Source: Actinoplanes campanulatus (GTDB lineage Bacteria > Actinomycetota > Actinomycetes > Mycobacteriales > Micromonosporaceae). From it: a stretch of 64,000 nucleotides of DNA. The notes under the pieces are model-generated. The model did no database searches. It saw only the letters and a list, made by a program, of their open reading frames with translations, and was not told the origin of the DNA. Shown in pieces: positions 45,252 to 54,243 of this stretch. A program made the translations under genes and the position numbers. The stretch covers positions 62,001-126,000 of the forward strand of contig NZ_BMPW01000004.1 of the NCBI RefSeq assembly GCF_014647795.1. Direction: 5' to 3'. How positions within the stretch are numbered: position 1 is the first letter of the stretch; each line of letters opens with the position of its first letter.

Positions 45252-45638
45252 TCAGGGGTTCGCGGCCTCCTGGCGGATCCGGTCGAATTGCGCGCCCATC
45301 GCCTCGGCCAGGGCCTGCGCCGCCGAGAGGGGGCGGACCATGACCATGAACGAGTCGATGAGGCCGTTCTCGTCGTAGTGCAGGAAGTCGCAGCCGGTGA
45401 TGGCCTTGCCGTCGACCTTGGCCTCGAAGACGAGGGCGTGGTCACGGCCGTCGGCGATCTCGCGGACGTAGTGGAAGTCCTCGAAGACCCGCAGCACGCC
45501 GCGGAGGATGGCCGCGGTGATCGGCTTGCCCTCGTAGGGCTTGAACGCGACCGGGCTGGTGAAGACGACGTCGTCGGCGAGCAGTGCCTCGATGGCGGCG
45601 GCGTCGCGGGCTTCCACGGCCTTACGGAAGGTGGTCAT
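45252..45638 (-). CDS. SnoaL-like (NTF2-fold) small protein
   Basis: A 128-residue single-domain protein of the cystatin-like alpha+beta fold: FRKAVEARDAAAIEALLADDVVFTSPV, then YEGKPITAAILRGVLRVFEDFHYV and LVFEAKVDGKAITGCDFLHYDENGLIDSFMVMVRP. Members act as small cyclases, isomerases, dehydratases or binding proteins. The ATG has GGAGG upstream, and an inverted-repeat operator lies directly before it, so it is probably under control of the MarR protein encoded 1.1 kb away. The broken hydrolase gene starts just upstream on the same strand. Confidence 0.85.
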   Translation of the reverse strand: MTTFRKAVEARDAAAIEALLADDVVFTSPVAFKPYEGKPITAAILRGVLRVFEDFHYVREIADGRDHALVFEAKVDGKAITGCDFLHYDENGLIDSFMVMVRPLSAAQALAEAMGAQFDRIRQEAANP

Positions 45639-45652
45639 CGATCCTCCGAGGG

Positions 45653-45672
45653 ATAGTCAATTTGTTGACTAT
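45653..45672. promoter_or_regulatory. Perfect MarR-type inverted repeat before the SnoaL gene
   Basis: ATAGTCAATTTGTTGACTAT: eight-base arms ATAGTCAA and TTGACTAT around TTTG. It is A/T rich in a G/C-rich region and lies 15 bases before the SnoaL start. The stop codon of the broken hydrolase lies inside it. Confidence 0.7.
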
Positions 45673-46792
45673 AGCCGCCCGGGTTCGCCGAGTCCGCCCA
45701 CCAGGCGCCCGGGCTGATGGAGCGCGATCCGCGGCCAGCGACCGGTGTCGAGACGTGCCTCCAGCAGGTGCAGAGCGGCCAGGTCGTCGGCGGGCTGGAA
45801 GGCGCAGTGGCCGGTGGCGTTCACGTAGAGGCTGCGGAACAGATCCGGGCGGTGCCGGGTGTGTGCGGCGTACCAGGCGACGTGCTCGACCGGGACCAGT
45901 TCGTCGACGAGCGTGTGCATGGTCAGGTGCGGCACCCGCAGCGGCCCGTTCACCATCGACGAGCGGCGCAGGTCCGCGACCGCCCACGGGTCGGCGGTCA
46001 CGTCGGCCGTCGCGGTGAGCCGGTTCAGGTCGGCGCGCAGGTCGAGGCCCGCCTCCCGGTAGAGGGCCCGCACCTGCGCCGAGTGAACACTTCCGGTCAG
46101 CAGGGCACGGTAGTCGACGCCCCGGTTGTAGGCGCTGTTGCCGCCCGCGGAGAGTTCGATCTGCTGGCGGCGGTCACGTACCGGTTGAGGGCGCCGCCGG
46201 CGGTCAGCGCGAGGAACTGGCGCTGCTGCTGCTCGGCCGGGTCGCCGGTCCCGCCGGACAGGTTGAACAGGGCGGCGGCCAGCGCGATCCGGGCGCGGCC
46301 CTGGGGTGAGGCTTGCGCCTCGGTGGTCACGGCGAGGATGTCGGCGGCGGCCTGCGCGGCCTGCTCCGGGTTGTCGTAACGAACCAACGGGATGGTACGG
46401 CCGGGGGCGAGCAGTTCGGAGAGCGCGTGCAGCCCGTCCAGCTGATAGTTGTTGAGGTTCAGTCCGCCCGCCACGATGCCGCACGTGGTGAGCGCCCCGT
46501 CGATGCCGCCGCGCGGGTCGTGCGCCTGCCGTGCGCTGACCAGGCCGCCCATTGATCGTCCGATCGCGATGGTCCGTCTCGGTGGCGTGCCGAGGACGTC
46601 CTCGAAGGCGCGCAGGGCGGCGTGCTGGTCGGGGAGAGCGGTTTCCAGCGCCCACATGGTCGGGCCGGAGTAGGAGGAGCCGACCATCGCGTACCCCTCG
46701 GCGAGCAGCAGTTCCCGCGTCCGGTCGCTGGGCGCGTCCTGCGGGCGCAGCGGGCCGAAGCCGTGCGCGAAGAGCAGGACCGTGCTGAACAT
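45669..46792 (-). pseudogene. Alpha/beta hydrolase, 5'-truncated and frameshifted
   Basis: The first part (46792 to about 46170) reads VLLFAHGFGPLRPQDAP, GYAMVGSSYSGPTMWAL and the nucleophile motif AIGRSMGGLVSA. The rest continues in another frame from about 46165 (QQIELSAGGNSAYNRGVDYRALL to VLVDELVPVEHVAWYAAH and NATGHCAFQPADD), supplying the acid and His. One missing base near 46166-46173 explains the shift. The N-terminal signal/leader region expected in such secreted hydrolases is absent, because the gene joins the MarR gene here. The protein cannot be made as one chain unless the shift is a sequencing error, and even then it would lack its N terminus. Confidence 0.7.
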
Positions 46793-47218
46793 CGGCTGCT
46801 CGGATCGGACCTGGCCGCCGACCCCGCCTTCCTGCTGGCCCGTGCTCGCGCGGTGACCAGCGGCGCCGCGAACGCCCGCCTCGCACCGCTCGACCTCAAG
46901 GTCCGGTCACTGTCGGTGCTGTGGCTCGCCGGTCAGGACCTGGAGCCGACGCAGCGGGAACTCAGCGAGTTCCTGGGCCTCGACCCCAGCCAGGTGGTGG
47001 CGCTCGTCGACGAGTTGCAGCGGCGCGGGCTGGTCGAGCGCCGCCCGGACGAGCGGGACCGGCGCTCCCGGATCATCGTCGCCACGGCCGGCGGCCGGGA
47101 GCTTCTGGAGCAGGGGCTCACGGCGGTGCGGGAGGCCGGTGACGTCAGCTTCGCGAACCTCACTGACCGTGAGCGCAAGACCCTCGCCGAACTGCTGACG
47201 AAGGTCGCCTTCGGCTGA
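46763..47218 (+). CDS. MarR-family regulator with a disturbed 5' end
   Basis: The recognisable MarR domain starts at LLGSDLAADPAFLLARARAVTSGAANARLAPLDL and continues through the winged helix (LEPTQRELSEFLGLDPSQVVALVDELQRRGLVERRPDERDRRS) to LTDRERKTLAELLTKVAFG. The normal start is missing: upstream, the frame runs into antisense of the hydrolase gene. The GTG at 46763 would replace it and add a few foreign residues; a GTG at 46853 would lose the first helix. It is the expected regulator of the inverted repeat at 45653. Whether it is still expressed is unknown. Confidence 0.65.
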   Translation: MREEQDRAEHRLLGSDLAADPAFLLARARAVTSGAANARLAPLDLKVRSLSVLWLAGQDLEPTQRELSEFLGLDPSQVVALVDELQRRGLVERRPDERDRRSRIIVATAGGRELLEQGLTAVREAGDVSFANLTDRERKTLAELLTKVAFG

Positions 47219-47222
47219 CGTC

Positions 47223-47768
47223 CTAGGAGCCCTGGAGCTGCCACATCGCTTCCGGGCTCTCGGTGAGGTTGGCCAGAATCAGCCAGTCCGGCCGTTCTGC
47301 CTCGAAGACGACGGAGAGCCGGCCGGTGGTCTCCCCGAAACCCTCCGAGCACCCCGTGACCGCGCCCACCACGGAACCGTCCGCGGTCCTCAGCTGGAAC
47401 TTGCCCAGGGCCAGGACCGCCGCGTCGGCCGCCGGCTCCACGGTCAGGTCGACCGTGACCCGTGGACCCGAAGCGCAACCCCCGGTACCGGTGGTGGCCC
47501 GGGTGGGTGTCACTCGCAACTCGGTCTGGTCCACGAACACCGTCACCGGCTCGCCCAGCCACTGGTCCAGTGCGTTCGGGTCGGCGACCTGGACGCGTCC
47601 CTCGGTGAAGAACGCGTCGATGATCGCCTGCTGCCCAGGCCCGTTCTCCACCGGCTCCTTGGCCAGAATGTGCCGGCCCGCCAGGAGAATCACCGACAGG
47701 GCGAGCATCGGTCCCAGCACGCGACGCCATTGCTCCGGCGTCCACCCGCTGCCGTATCCGTCTGCCAT
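47223..47768 (-). CDS. Hypothetical membrane-anchored protein
   Basis: This 181-residue protein has a short cytosolic N terminus (GSGWTPEQWRRVLG), one hydrophobic anchor (PMLALSVILLAGRHIL) and an extracytoplasmic domain with two cysteines (GTGGCASGP and VTGCSEGF). It appears rich in beta strands. I recognise no family. It converges with the MarR gene, their stops being four bases apart, and diverges from lipB. Confidence 0.6.
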   Translation of the reverse strand: MADGYGSGWTPEQWRRVLGPMLALSVILLAGRHILAKEPVENGPGQQAIIDAFFTEGRVQVADPNALDQWLGEPVTVFVDQTELRVTPTRATTGTGGCASGPRVTVDLTVEPAADAAVLALGKFQLRTADGSVVGAVTGCSEGFGETTGRLSVVFEAERPDWLILANLTESPEAMWQLQGS

Positions 47769-47842
47769 TCCGCCTCCAAGATCAACCCTGTGCGGTGGTG
47801 GATGCTACGACACCGCCGGACGGCTGCTTCGATGGAGGAGTG

Positions 47843-48508
47843 ATGAGAGAGAACAGGACATCGCCGCCGCTGGGCCGGGTCGATCTCGGCGAGGTGCCGT
47901 ACGAGCGGGCCATGGCCGACATGGACGAGTGGGTCCGGCAGCGGCGTGAACGGGCGACCGGGGACCGGCTGTTCCTGCTCAGCCATCCGCCGGTGGTCAC
48001 CTACGGGCGGGCCACCAGCCCGGAGCACTTCGCCGTGCTGTTCCCCGGCATCCCGGCGGTGCCGACCGACCGGGGCGGGCTGGCCACCTACCACGGACCC
48101 GGCCAGCTCGTCGGCTACCTGGTGCTGGGCCTGCGCGACCGCGGACCCGGCGACATCGTCCGCTGGCTGGAACTCGGCCTCATCGCCGCTCTCGCCGACC
48201 TCGGCCTGGCCGCCGTCCGCCGGGACACCCCGCGAGGCGCCACCAGCCTGGTCGGGGTGTGGACACCGGACCACCGCAAGGTCGCCTCGATCGGGATGCG
48301 GGTGCGCGGCACGATCACCAGCCACGGCTTCGCCCTCAACATCGACCCGGACATGTCGGTCTACGACACCTTCACCGCCTGCGGCCTGCGCGACGTCGAG
48401 ATGACCTCGGTGCGGCAGTTGGCCGCCGAACAGGGTGTCCGGATGCCGTCGGACGCCGAGATCCGGAACGCCGTCGCCGGCCGCCTCGGAGCGGTCACGA
48501 CGGGCTGA
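47843..48508 (+). CDS. lipB: Lipoyl(octanoyl) transferase
   Basis: A 221-residue LipB that moves octanoate from acyl carrier protein to apo-lipoyl domains, the first step of protein lipoylation. Signature segments are RGGLATYHGPGQLVGYLVL, the active-site Lys K146 (HRKVASIGMRV) with SHGFALNI, and Cys C180 (FTACGL). The ATG at 47843 directly follows GGAGG. Its usual partner lipA is not in the window. The protein is complete and of normal length. Substrate preference is not distinguishable by eye. Confidence 0.93.
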   Translation: MRENRTSPPLGRVDLGEVPYERAMADMDEWVRQRRERATGDRLFLLSHPPVVTYGRATSPEHFAVLFPGIPAVPTDRGGLATYHGPGQLVGYLVLGLRDRGPGDIVRWLELGLIAALADLGLAAVRRDTPRGATSLVGVWTPDHRKVASIGMRVRGTITSHGFALNIDPDMSVYDTFTACGLRDVEMTSVRQLAAEQGVRMPSDAEIRNAVAGRLGAVTTG

Positions 48509-48515
48509 GCGGTGA

Positions 48516-48878
48516 CTACTTCCCGGCGAGCGCGGCGAAAACGGCCAACAGGGCGCCGACTCCGGCGTTCACCGCGATGACGAAGCCCCGCTCCGAGCCG
48601 GCCGGGGCCAGGGCCACGCCGACCACGACGGTGGCCACCGCGGCCACGGCCATGCCGATGCGCGCCACCCGCTGATCCGCGGTCCCGTGCCGCCCGCGCA
48701 GCACCGACGACAGGATCACCAGCGCGCCGACCGAACCCGCGACGCCGGCGATGAACATCGGTACGCCGAGCTCCGGCACACCCGACCGGATCCCGTCGGC
48801 CCCGCTCCACGCGAGCAGACCGAAGATCACCACAGCCATCGCGTGCAGGGCGGTGCCGACGACTCGTACTTCAGGCAT
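48516..48878 (-). CDS. Small membrane protein with four TM segments
   Basis: About 120 residues with hydrophobic stretches AVVIFGLLAWSGA, FIAGVAGSVGALVILSSVL, IGMAVAAVATVVVGVALA and AVNAGVGALLAVFAALAG. No catalytic or binding motif is visible. The start at 48878 (MPEVRVVG) is inside the end of the GNAT gene (eight-base overlap), so the two genes are likely coupled. Confidence 0.6.
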   Translation of the reverse strand: MPEVRVVGTALHAMAVVIFGLLAWSGADGIRSGVPELGVPMFIAGVAGSVGALVILSSVLRGRHGTADQRVARIGMAVAAVATVVVGVALAPAGSERGFVIAVNAGVGALLAVFAALAGK

Positions 48879-49314
48879 GGCCCATCCTGGCATCCGGAGG
48901 TGTCGATTCCCAGATCAGAATCTGGCGGTGATGGGTGAAACCGTTACGCAGGTAGAAATCGACCGCCCGGCGGCCGGAATGGACGGTCACGTGCAGCAGT
49001 TCCCGGTCGCGGGCCTCGGCCAGGATCGCGGCCATCAGCGCCGCGCCGATACCTCGACGCCGGAACTCCTCACGAACCATCACCGACTGCACGTCCCCGA
49101 AACGGCGGTCCATCGCTTGGCCGCCGGGCACCCGCTGCGCCACGAACAGCCAGGCGCAGCCGACCACGTACCCGTCGACCTCGGCGACGAACGGCAGATG
49201 CGTCTCCGCATGCGTGGCCATCCACCCGGCGAGCGCCGCGATCCCGTCCGGCCCGATGTCCCGCAGTTCCGCCAGCGCCGGTGCATCCGCCGCATCGCCC
49301 TTCCGCACGATCAC
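48871..49314 (-). CDS. GNAT-family N-acetyltransferase
   Basis: This 147-residue GNAT has motif A RREEFRRRGIGAALMAAI-like (VMVREEFRRRGIGAALM, with the R/Q-x-x-G-x-A pyrophosphate loop) and motif B ELLHVTVHSGRRAVDFYLRNGF. It should transfer an acetyl group from acetyl-CoA to a small amine or peptide. The GTG at 49314 starts the first strand (MIVRKGDAADAPALAELR). It precedes the membrane gene, with overlap. The substrate is unknown. Confidence 0.85.
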   Translation of the reverse strand: MIVRKGDAADAPALAELRDIGPDGIAALAGWMATHAETHLPFVAEVDGYVVGCAWLFVAQRVPGGQAMDRRFGDVQSVMVREEFRRRGIGAALMAAILAEARDRELLHVTVHSGRRAVDFYLRNGFTHHRQILIWESTPPDARMGHA

Positions 49315-49972
49315 CCGCCGGAGTCTAGAACCTCGTGGCCAAGGTCTGCGTTTCGCTTCCACCCCTTTCCCGGTACGCGTGACGCCCTCCCGCTCTTATC
49401 AGGGTCGTCCCGTCCGGTCGTCGCGATCTCGCTGCCCGCTCCGGCCTGTGCCGCACCCGCCGGGCTGAGATCGGTGGCCGGGCGGGCCCGGCCAGTCGCC
49501 GCCACCCCGCCTGCCGCCGGTCACGGCCGCACGATCGACTCGTCTGCCCAGCTTTCGGTCATCCAGAGTGGCTGGTCGCCGTCCTGTCTCCCCGGCGCGG
49601 AGGTTCACCAGAGCCGGTGGACGGGGTTCCTCGCTTACGCGGAGTTCCGGCCGGCCGGGCTTTCGGAGGTGAGCGCGCACAGTGAGTTCTACAGCGGGCG
49701 CACACGGTCGAGCGGACGAAACCATGGCGGGAGCACACGAAAGACGCCATGTGCGCGGCCACCGCGGCTACCGGCCACGTGGGCGACCACGACACCGCCA
49801 GCGTGTACATCCACCCGCCCTGGTGGAACCGCGACCACCCGCCCAGAGCGACCGGTGCAACGGCCGAAAGCGGGCAACCCGGGTGCCGGGGAAGCACGAC
49901 CGCGGCCACCCGCCCGGCGGGACCGAAAGCAGGTCGGTGAGCCGGCCGGAAGCGAAACGCGGACCTCGATCT
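49315..49972. other. Intergenic region of about 660 bases without a credible gene
   Basis: All frames here show poor coding character: compositions rich in Arg, Pro, Ser and Gly, no recognisable motif and no ribosome binding site. No tRNA or strong repeat is visible. It separates the GNAT gene from the sugar locus and may be degraded coding DNA. Confidence 0.5.
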
Positions 49973-50980
49973 CTAGCCCACGGGGGCCGTGGACTCGCGG
50001 GTGATCAGGCGGCACGGGACGGTCTCGGTGCCGGAGCCGAGGGTGCCGCCGATCGCGGCGAACAGGCGCTGGGCGGCCAGGCGGCCGAGCTGTTCCAGGT
50101 TCATGTCGATGGTGGACAGCGGCGGCCGGGCGTTGGCGGCCAGGATGTTCCAGTTGTCGAAGCCGATCACCGCGACCTGGGACGGCACGTCGAGTTTCTC
50201 CTGGTGGAGGACGTCGAGGACGCCGCGGGCGATCTCGTCGGAGCCGGCGAAGACGGCGTCGATCTCCGGGTCGCGTTGCAGCAGCATGCGGGTGGCGCCG
50301 CGGCCCCACGCCTCCGACCAGTTGCCGAACCACACCTGGTCGCCGGCGAGTTCGAGGCCCTCCTCGGCGAGTCTGGCCAGGGCGCCGGTGGCGCGGTCCT
50401 GGGCGGCGCCGTAGGTGGCGTCGCCGGTGATGTGGGCGATGCGGCGGCGGCCGTGGCGGATCAGGTGGTCGACGGCGAGCCGGCCGCCGCCGATGTTGTC
50501 GGTGACCAGGGACAGGTCGGCCGGGTCCTCGGACGGCGCGTACGCGTAGATGACCGGAACCGGCAGCTCGCCCAGCGATGGTCGGGCGTCGGGGCGGGCG
50601 CCGACGACGATGAGCCCGTCGACGCGGCGTGACAGCAGGGCCCGCAGGTGGTGCTTCTCGCGCACGTTGTCGCCGCGGGCGTCGCAGAGGAACACCGATG
50701 TCTGGTCGGACCCGAAAGCGTCCTCGGCGCCCATCAGGATCGGGATGGAGAAACGGCCCTCCAGGTCGGAGGTGAGCAGCCCGACCGTCCCGCTGCGCTG
50801 TGTGATCAGGCCCTGGGCGAGGGTGTTGGGCGAGAAGTTCAGCTGTTCGGCGGCGCGAATCACGCGGTCACGGGTGCTGGCGCGGACCTGGGGCTGTCCG
50901 TTGAGGGCCTTCGACGCGGTCGCGATGGAGACGCCAGCGAGCTTGGCGACTTCGCGGAGCGTGACGGGACGGGTGGTCAC
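49973..50980 (-). CDS. LacI-family regulator of the sugar locus
   Basis: A 335-residue regulator with an N-terminal helix-turn-helix (TLREVAKLAGVSIATASKALNGQPQV), the hinge helix LNFSPNTLAQGL and a periplasmic-binding-protein-like effector domain (TVGLLTSDLEGRFSIPILMGAEDAF to AVIGFDNWNILAANARPPLSTIDM). It diverges from the binding-protein gene and should repress the ABC transporter and glycosidases until an oligosaccharide inducer binds. The GTG-or-ATG choice is not ambiguous here: MTTRPVTLREVAK is standard. Confidence 0.92.
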   Translation of the reverse strand: MTTRPVTLREVAKLAGVSIATASKALNGQPQVRASTRDRVIRAAEQLNFSPNTLAQGLITQRSGTVGLLTSDLEGRFSIPILMGAEDAFGSDQTSVFLCDARGDNVREKHHLRALLSRRVDGLIVVGARPDARPSLGELPVPVIYAYAPSEDPADLSLVTDNIGGGRLAVDHLIRHGRRRIAHITGDATYGAAQDRATGALARLAEEGLELAGDQVWFGNWSEAWGRGATRMLLQRDPEIDAVFAGSDEIARGVLDVLHQEKLDVPSQVAVIGFDNWNILAANARPPLSTIDMNLEQLGRLAAQRLFAAIGGTLGSGTETVPCRLITRESTAPVG

Positions 50981-51017
50981 GGGAGCACCTCCACATCGGA
51001 GCAGGTCATCGAAGCTC

Positions 51018-51062
51018 TTGACAACGGTTTTTCCTCCGTATTACGTTCCGGAAAACCTTTTC
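51018..51062 (+). promoter_or_regulatory. Candidate promoter and operator of the sugar operon
   Basis: TTGACA (51018-51023) is followed after 18 bases by TACGTT (51042-51047), a plausible -35/-10 pair. Just downstream, GAAAACCTTTTC (51051-51062) is an inverted repeat (GAAAA and TTTTC) that could be the LacI-family operator. Confidence 0.45.
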
Positions 51063-51158
51063 GGTACGCCTGGCTCGTACCTCTTCACTGCTCAACTCGT
51101 CCCGAGCGTACCCGCGAATATACCCGCACCGAAACTCACCGAAAACCGGAGGTGCTCC

Positions 51159-52448
51159 GTGCGTCGAATATTGAGCGCCGCCCTGGCGGGCCTGCTGATC
51201 ACCGGGCTGGCCGCCTGTGGCGGGGACGGCGACAAAGGAACAGCCGCCCCGCCGGCCGGCGCCGGCGTCGAGGGGGTCGACGACGGCTCCGAACTGACCC
51301 TGTGGACCCGCGCCCCCCTCGAACTGCAAGCCAATGCCCTGGTGAAGGCCTACAACGCCTCGCACAAGAACCAGGTGAAACTGACCATCGTCCCGAACGA
51401 CGACTACGTGGCCAAGGTCGGCGCGGCGGCCGGCAGCGGCGACCTGCCCGACCTGTTCGCCGCCGACATCGTCTACGTGCCGAACTGGACCAAGTCCGGC
51501 CTGTTCTGGGACCTGACCGAGAGCATCGGCCAGCTCTCCTACGCCGACAAGATCAACCAGGGGCACCTCCAGGCCGGCACCTACGAAGGCAAGAAGTATG
51601 TGCTGCCCTTTGTTCTGGACCTGTCGGTGGTGTTCTGGAACAAAGGGCTCTACAAGGAGGCGGGACTCGATCCGGAGAAGGGCCCGACCACCCTGGACGA
51701 GTTCAAACAGCAGGCCCTCGCCGTCCAGAAGCTCGGCAAGAAGGACGTCTACGGCACCTATTTCGGCGGCAACTGCGGCGGCTGCAACGTCTTCACCTGG
51801 TTCCCGATGGTCTGGGCCAGCGGTGCGGAGGTGATGGACCCGGCTGGCACGAAGTCGATGCTCAACGGCCCGGCCGCGCAGAAGGTCTACTCCACCTGGC
51901 GGGAACTGCAGGCGGCCGGTGCGATCGCGCCGGGCGCGAAGGACGAGACCGGACCCACCTGGGTCGCGGCCTTCCAGGAGGGCAAGGTCGGCGTGATGCC
52001 CTACCCGGCGACGCTGCTGTCGACCGCGTCGCAGACCGTCGACGTCGGCGTCACCGCGATCCCGGGCGTCTCCGGTGGCGGCTCCACGTTCGTCGGCGGC
52101 GACGGCATCGGCATCTCCAAGGACTCGAAGAAGACGCAGCAGTCGTGGAACTTCATGTCCTGGCTGATGTCCGAGGCGGCGCAGGTCGAGGTGCTCGCCA
52201 AGAACAACTCCAGCGTGGCCCGCACCGATCTGGTGGACAACCAGTATTCGGCCAAGGACCCGCGGGTGGTGGCGATCAACAAGGCCGCGGCCTCGCCGCA
52301 GAGCAAGACCCCGGTCGCGGTCAACTTCCAGCAGGCGTTCAACGCGCCGGGCAGCCCGTGGGTCACCCTTCTGCGCAATCAGGTGTACGGCGACGCCGGC
52401 AGCCTCGAGAAGGACAACGAGGCCCTGACCGGAGTCCTGGCCCAGTGA
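51159..52448 (+). CDS. ABC sugar-binding lipoprotein
   Basis: A 429-residue solute-binding protein with a lipoprotein signal (LSAALAGLLITGLAAC). It shows the carbohydrate uptake family 1 pattern (ELTLWTRAPLELQANALVKAYNASH, then DLPDLFAADIVYVPNWTKSGLFWDLTE and FQEGKVGVMPYPATLL). It captures an oligosaccharide outside the membrane and delivers it to the two permeases that follow. GGAGG precedes the GTG start. No ATPase gene is present in the operon, so the energy unit is probably a shared MsiK-like protein, as is common in actinomycetes. Neighbouring GH127 genes suggest arabinose-containing substrates. Confidence 0.93.
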   Translation: MRRILSAALAGLLITGLAACGGDGDKGTAAPPAGAGVEGVDDGSELTLWTRAPLELQANALVKAYNASHKNQVKLTIVPNDDYVAKVGAAAGSGDLPDLFAADIVYVPNWTKSGLFWDLTESIGQLSYADKINQGHLQAGTYEGKKYVLPFVLDLSVVFWNKGLYKEAGLDPEKGPTTLDEFKQQALAVQKLGKKDVYGTYFGGNCGGCNVFTWFPMVWASGAEVMDPAGTKSMLNGPAAQKVYSTWRELQAAGAIAPGAKDETGPTWVAAFQEGKVGVMPYPATLLSTASQTVDVGVTAIPGVSGGGSTFVGGDGIGISKDSKKTQQSWNFMSWLMSEAAQVEVLAKNNSSVARTDLVDNQYSAKDPRVVAINKAAASPQSKTPVAVNFQQAFNAPGSPWVTLLRNQVYGDAGSLEKDNEALTGVLAQ

Positions 52449-52509
52449 CGAGTGGCGGCGCCCGGTGGCGGAAACCGGGCGCCGCACCAACCCGAAGGAC
52501 CGACCCACC

Positions 52510-53430
52510 GTGGCATCTCCCGTCAGCACCCTGGAACAACAACGGAGCTCGCCGGCCGTACCGGTGAAGGGTTTGAAGCGACGTCGCAGGCCGAAGCTGA
52601 CCGGCTGGGCCTACGCGGCACCCACCGCGTTGTTCGTCCTGATCTTCTTCGTCGTGCCGGTGATCCTGGTGGCGCGGATGTCGGTCTCCGACTGGGGGCT
52701 GTTCACCGGCGACCGTGGCTGGAACGCGCCGGAGAACTACCAGGACGTCATGGACGACCGGCTGCTGTGGCCGGCTGTCTGGTTCACGATCAAGTACACC
52801 GTGGTCACCACCGTCATCCTGCTCGGCCTCGCGCTCGCCCTGGCGCTGCTGGTGCAGGAGTCCAGCCGCTGGACCGGCATCCTGCGCAGTTCCTTCCTGG
52901 TGCCGTCGGCGCTCGGCCTGGCCTCGGCGTCGTTGCTGTTCTACGCCCTCTACTCGCCGCAGAGCACCCCGCTCGGCTTCCTCGGCATCGACTCGTTCCT
53001 CGGCACCCCGAGCTCGGCGCTCTGGTCCACGGTGGCGCTGATCGTCTGGCGATTCGCCGGTTTCTACATGCTGCTGTTGCTGGTCGGATTGCAGAGCATC
53101 TCGGATGACGTCTATGAGGCGGCCCGCCTGGACGGCGCCAGCCGGATGCAGACCTTCCGGCACATCACGTTGCCGCTGCTCAAACCGTCGCTCGCGTTGT
53201 GCGCCATCCTCTGCGTGACCGGCTCGCTGCTGGCCTTCGACCAGTTCTACATCCTCACCAAGGGCGGCCCGGACAACAGCACGATCACCATCGTCCAGCT
53301 GGTCTACAACATGGCCTTCTACGGCCAGAACAACCTGGGCCGCGCCGCCGCCCTCTCGATCCTCATCCTGGCCGTTCTGCTGGTCGTCAACGTCCTGCAG
53401 TTCCGTGGCCTGCGCGGCAGGGAGGACTGA
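52510..53430 (+). CDS. ABC sugar transporter permease 1
   Basis: The 306-residue permease has six TM segments and the EAA motif EAARLDGASRMQTFRHITLPLLKP in its last cytoplasmic loop, where the ATPase docks. This is the MalF-like, first permease of a CUT1 system. The GTG start after GAAGGA gives a basic N terminus (KGLKRRRRPKLTGWAY). It is followed by permease 2 after two bases. Confidence 0.92.
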   Translation: MASPVSTLEQQRSSPAVPVKGLKRRRRPKLTGWAYAAPTALFVLIFFVVPVILVARMSVSDWGLFTGDRGWNAPENYQDVMDDRLLWPAVWFTIKYTVVTTVILLGLALALALLVQESSRWTGILRSSFLVPSALGLASASLLFYALYSPQSTPLGFLGIDSFLGTPSSALWSTVALIVWRFAGFYMLLLLVGLQSISDDVYEAARLDGASRMQTFRHITLPLLKPSLALCAILCVTGSLLAFDQFYILTKGGPDNSTITIVQLVYNMAFYGQNNLGRAAALSILILAVLLVVNVLQFRGLRGRED

Positions 53431-53432
53431 CC

Positions 53433-54236
53433 ATGCGCACCCCGCAGCACGTCGTCGGCGGCGGCCTCGCCGTCCTCTTCCTCTCCCCGCTGGTGTGGGC
53501 CGCGGTGGCCTCGGTCAGCCCGCAGGCCGGCACCGCGCAGACCTCCGGCTGGGGTCTCGGCAACTACCAGACCCTCGCGAACTACCAGGCCGGAATCGGG
53601 CAGTACCTGCTGAACTCGACGATCGTGTCGGTCCTGACGGTGCTGTTCACGCTGGGCGTGTCCCTGCTCGGCGGGTACGCGTTCGCGATGTTCAAGTTTC
53701 CCGGCCGGAACCTGCTGTTCCTGGTCACCCTGGCCATCCTGATGGTGCCCTACGCGACCCTGCTGATCCCGCTCTACGTCCTGCTCAACGACCTGGGCCT
53801 CCAGAACTCGTTGGTCGGGCTGGCGCTGGTGCTCACCATGTTCCAGCTGCCGTTCGCCGTCTTCATGATGCGCATCTCCTTCGAGGCGGTGCCCAGGGAA
53901 CTCGGCGAGTCGGCGCTGGTCGACGGCTGCGGCAGCTTCCGCGCGCTGCTGCACATCATGCTCCCGGTGGTGCGGCCCGGCCTGATCACCGTCGGCCTGT
54001 TCGCGTTCCTGGCCGCCTGGAACGACTTCATCACCCCGCTGGTGCTGATCAGCGACTCCGACCGGGCGCCCCTGCCGCTGGCCGTCGCCAACATGCGCCA
54101 GCAGGTGATGGGCATCGTCGACTACGGCGCCACCGAGGCCGGGGTGGTCACCCTCGCCCTGCCCTGCATCCTGCTGTTCCTCGCCCTCCAGCGGCACTAC
54201 GTCCGCGGGTTCCTGTCCGGCGCACTGAAGGGTTGA
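53433..54236 (+). CDS. ABC sugar transporter permease 2
   Basis: This 267-residue MalG-like permease has six TM segments and an EAA-type loop with PRELGESALVDGCGSFRALLHIMLPVVRPG. GGAGG overlaps the end of permease 1, so the two are co-translated. It partners permease 1 to form the channel. The C terminus is short, as in MalG-like members that contact the ATPase loosely. Confidence 0.92.
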   Translation: MRTPQHVVGGGLAVLFLSPLVWAAVASVSPQAGTAQTSGWGLGNYQTLANYQAGIGQYLLNSTIVSVLTVLFTLGVSLLGGYAFAMFKFPGRNLLFLVTLAILMVPYATLLIPLYVLLNDLGLQNSLVGLALVLTMFQLPFAVFMMRISFEAVPRELGESALVDGCGSFRALLHIMLPVVRPGLITVGLFAFLAAWNDFITPLVLISDSDRAPLPLAVANMRQQVMGIVDYGATEAGVVTLALPCILLFLALQRHYVRGFLSGALKG

Positions 54237-54243
54237 TTCTCAC

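Noticed and set aside
49559-49940. Several 60-120 codon frames on both strands before the LacI gene
   Set aside because: Poor composition, mutual overlap, and no motif or start signal.
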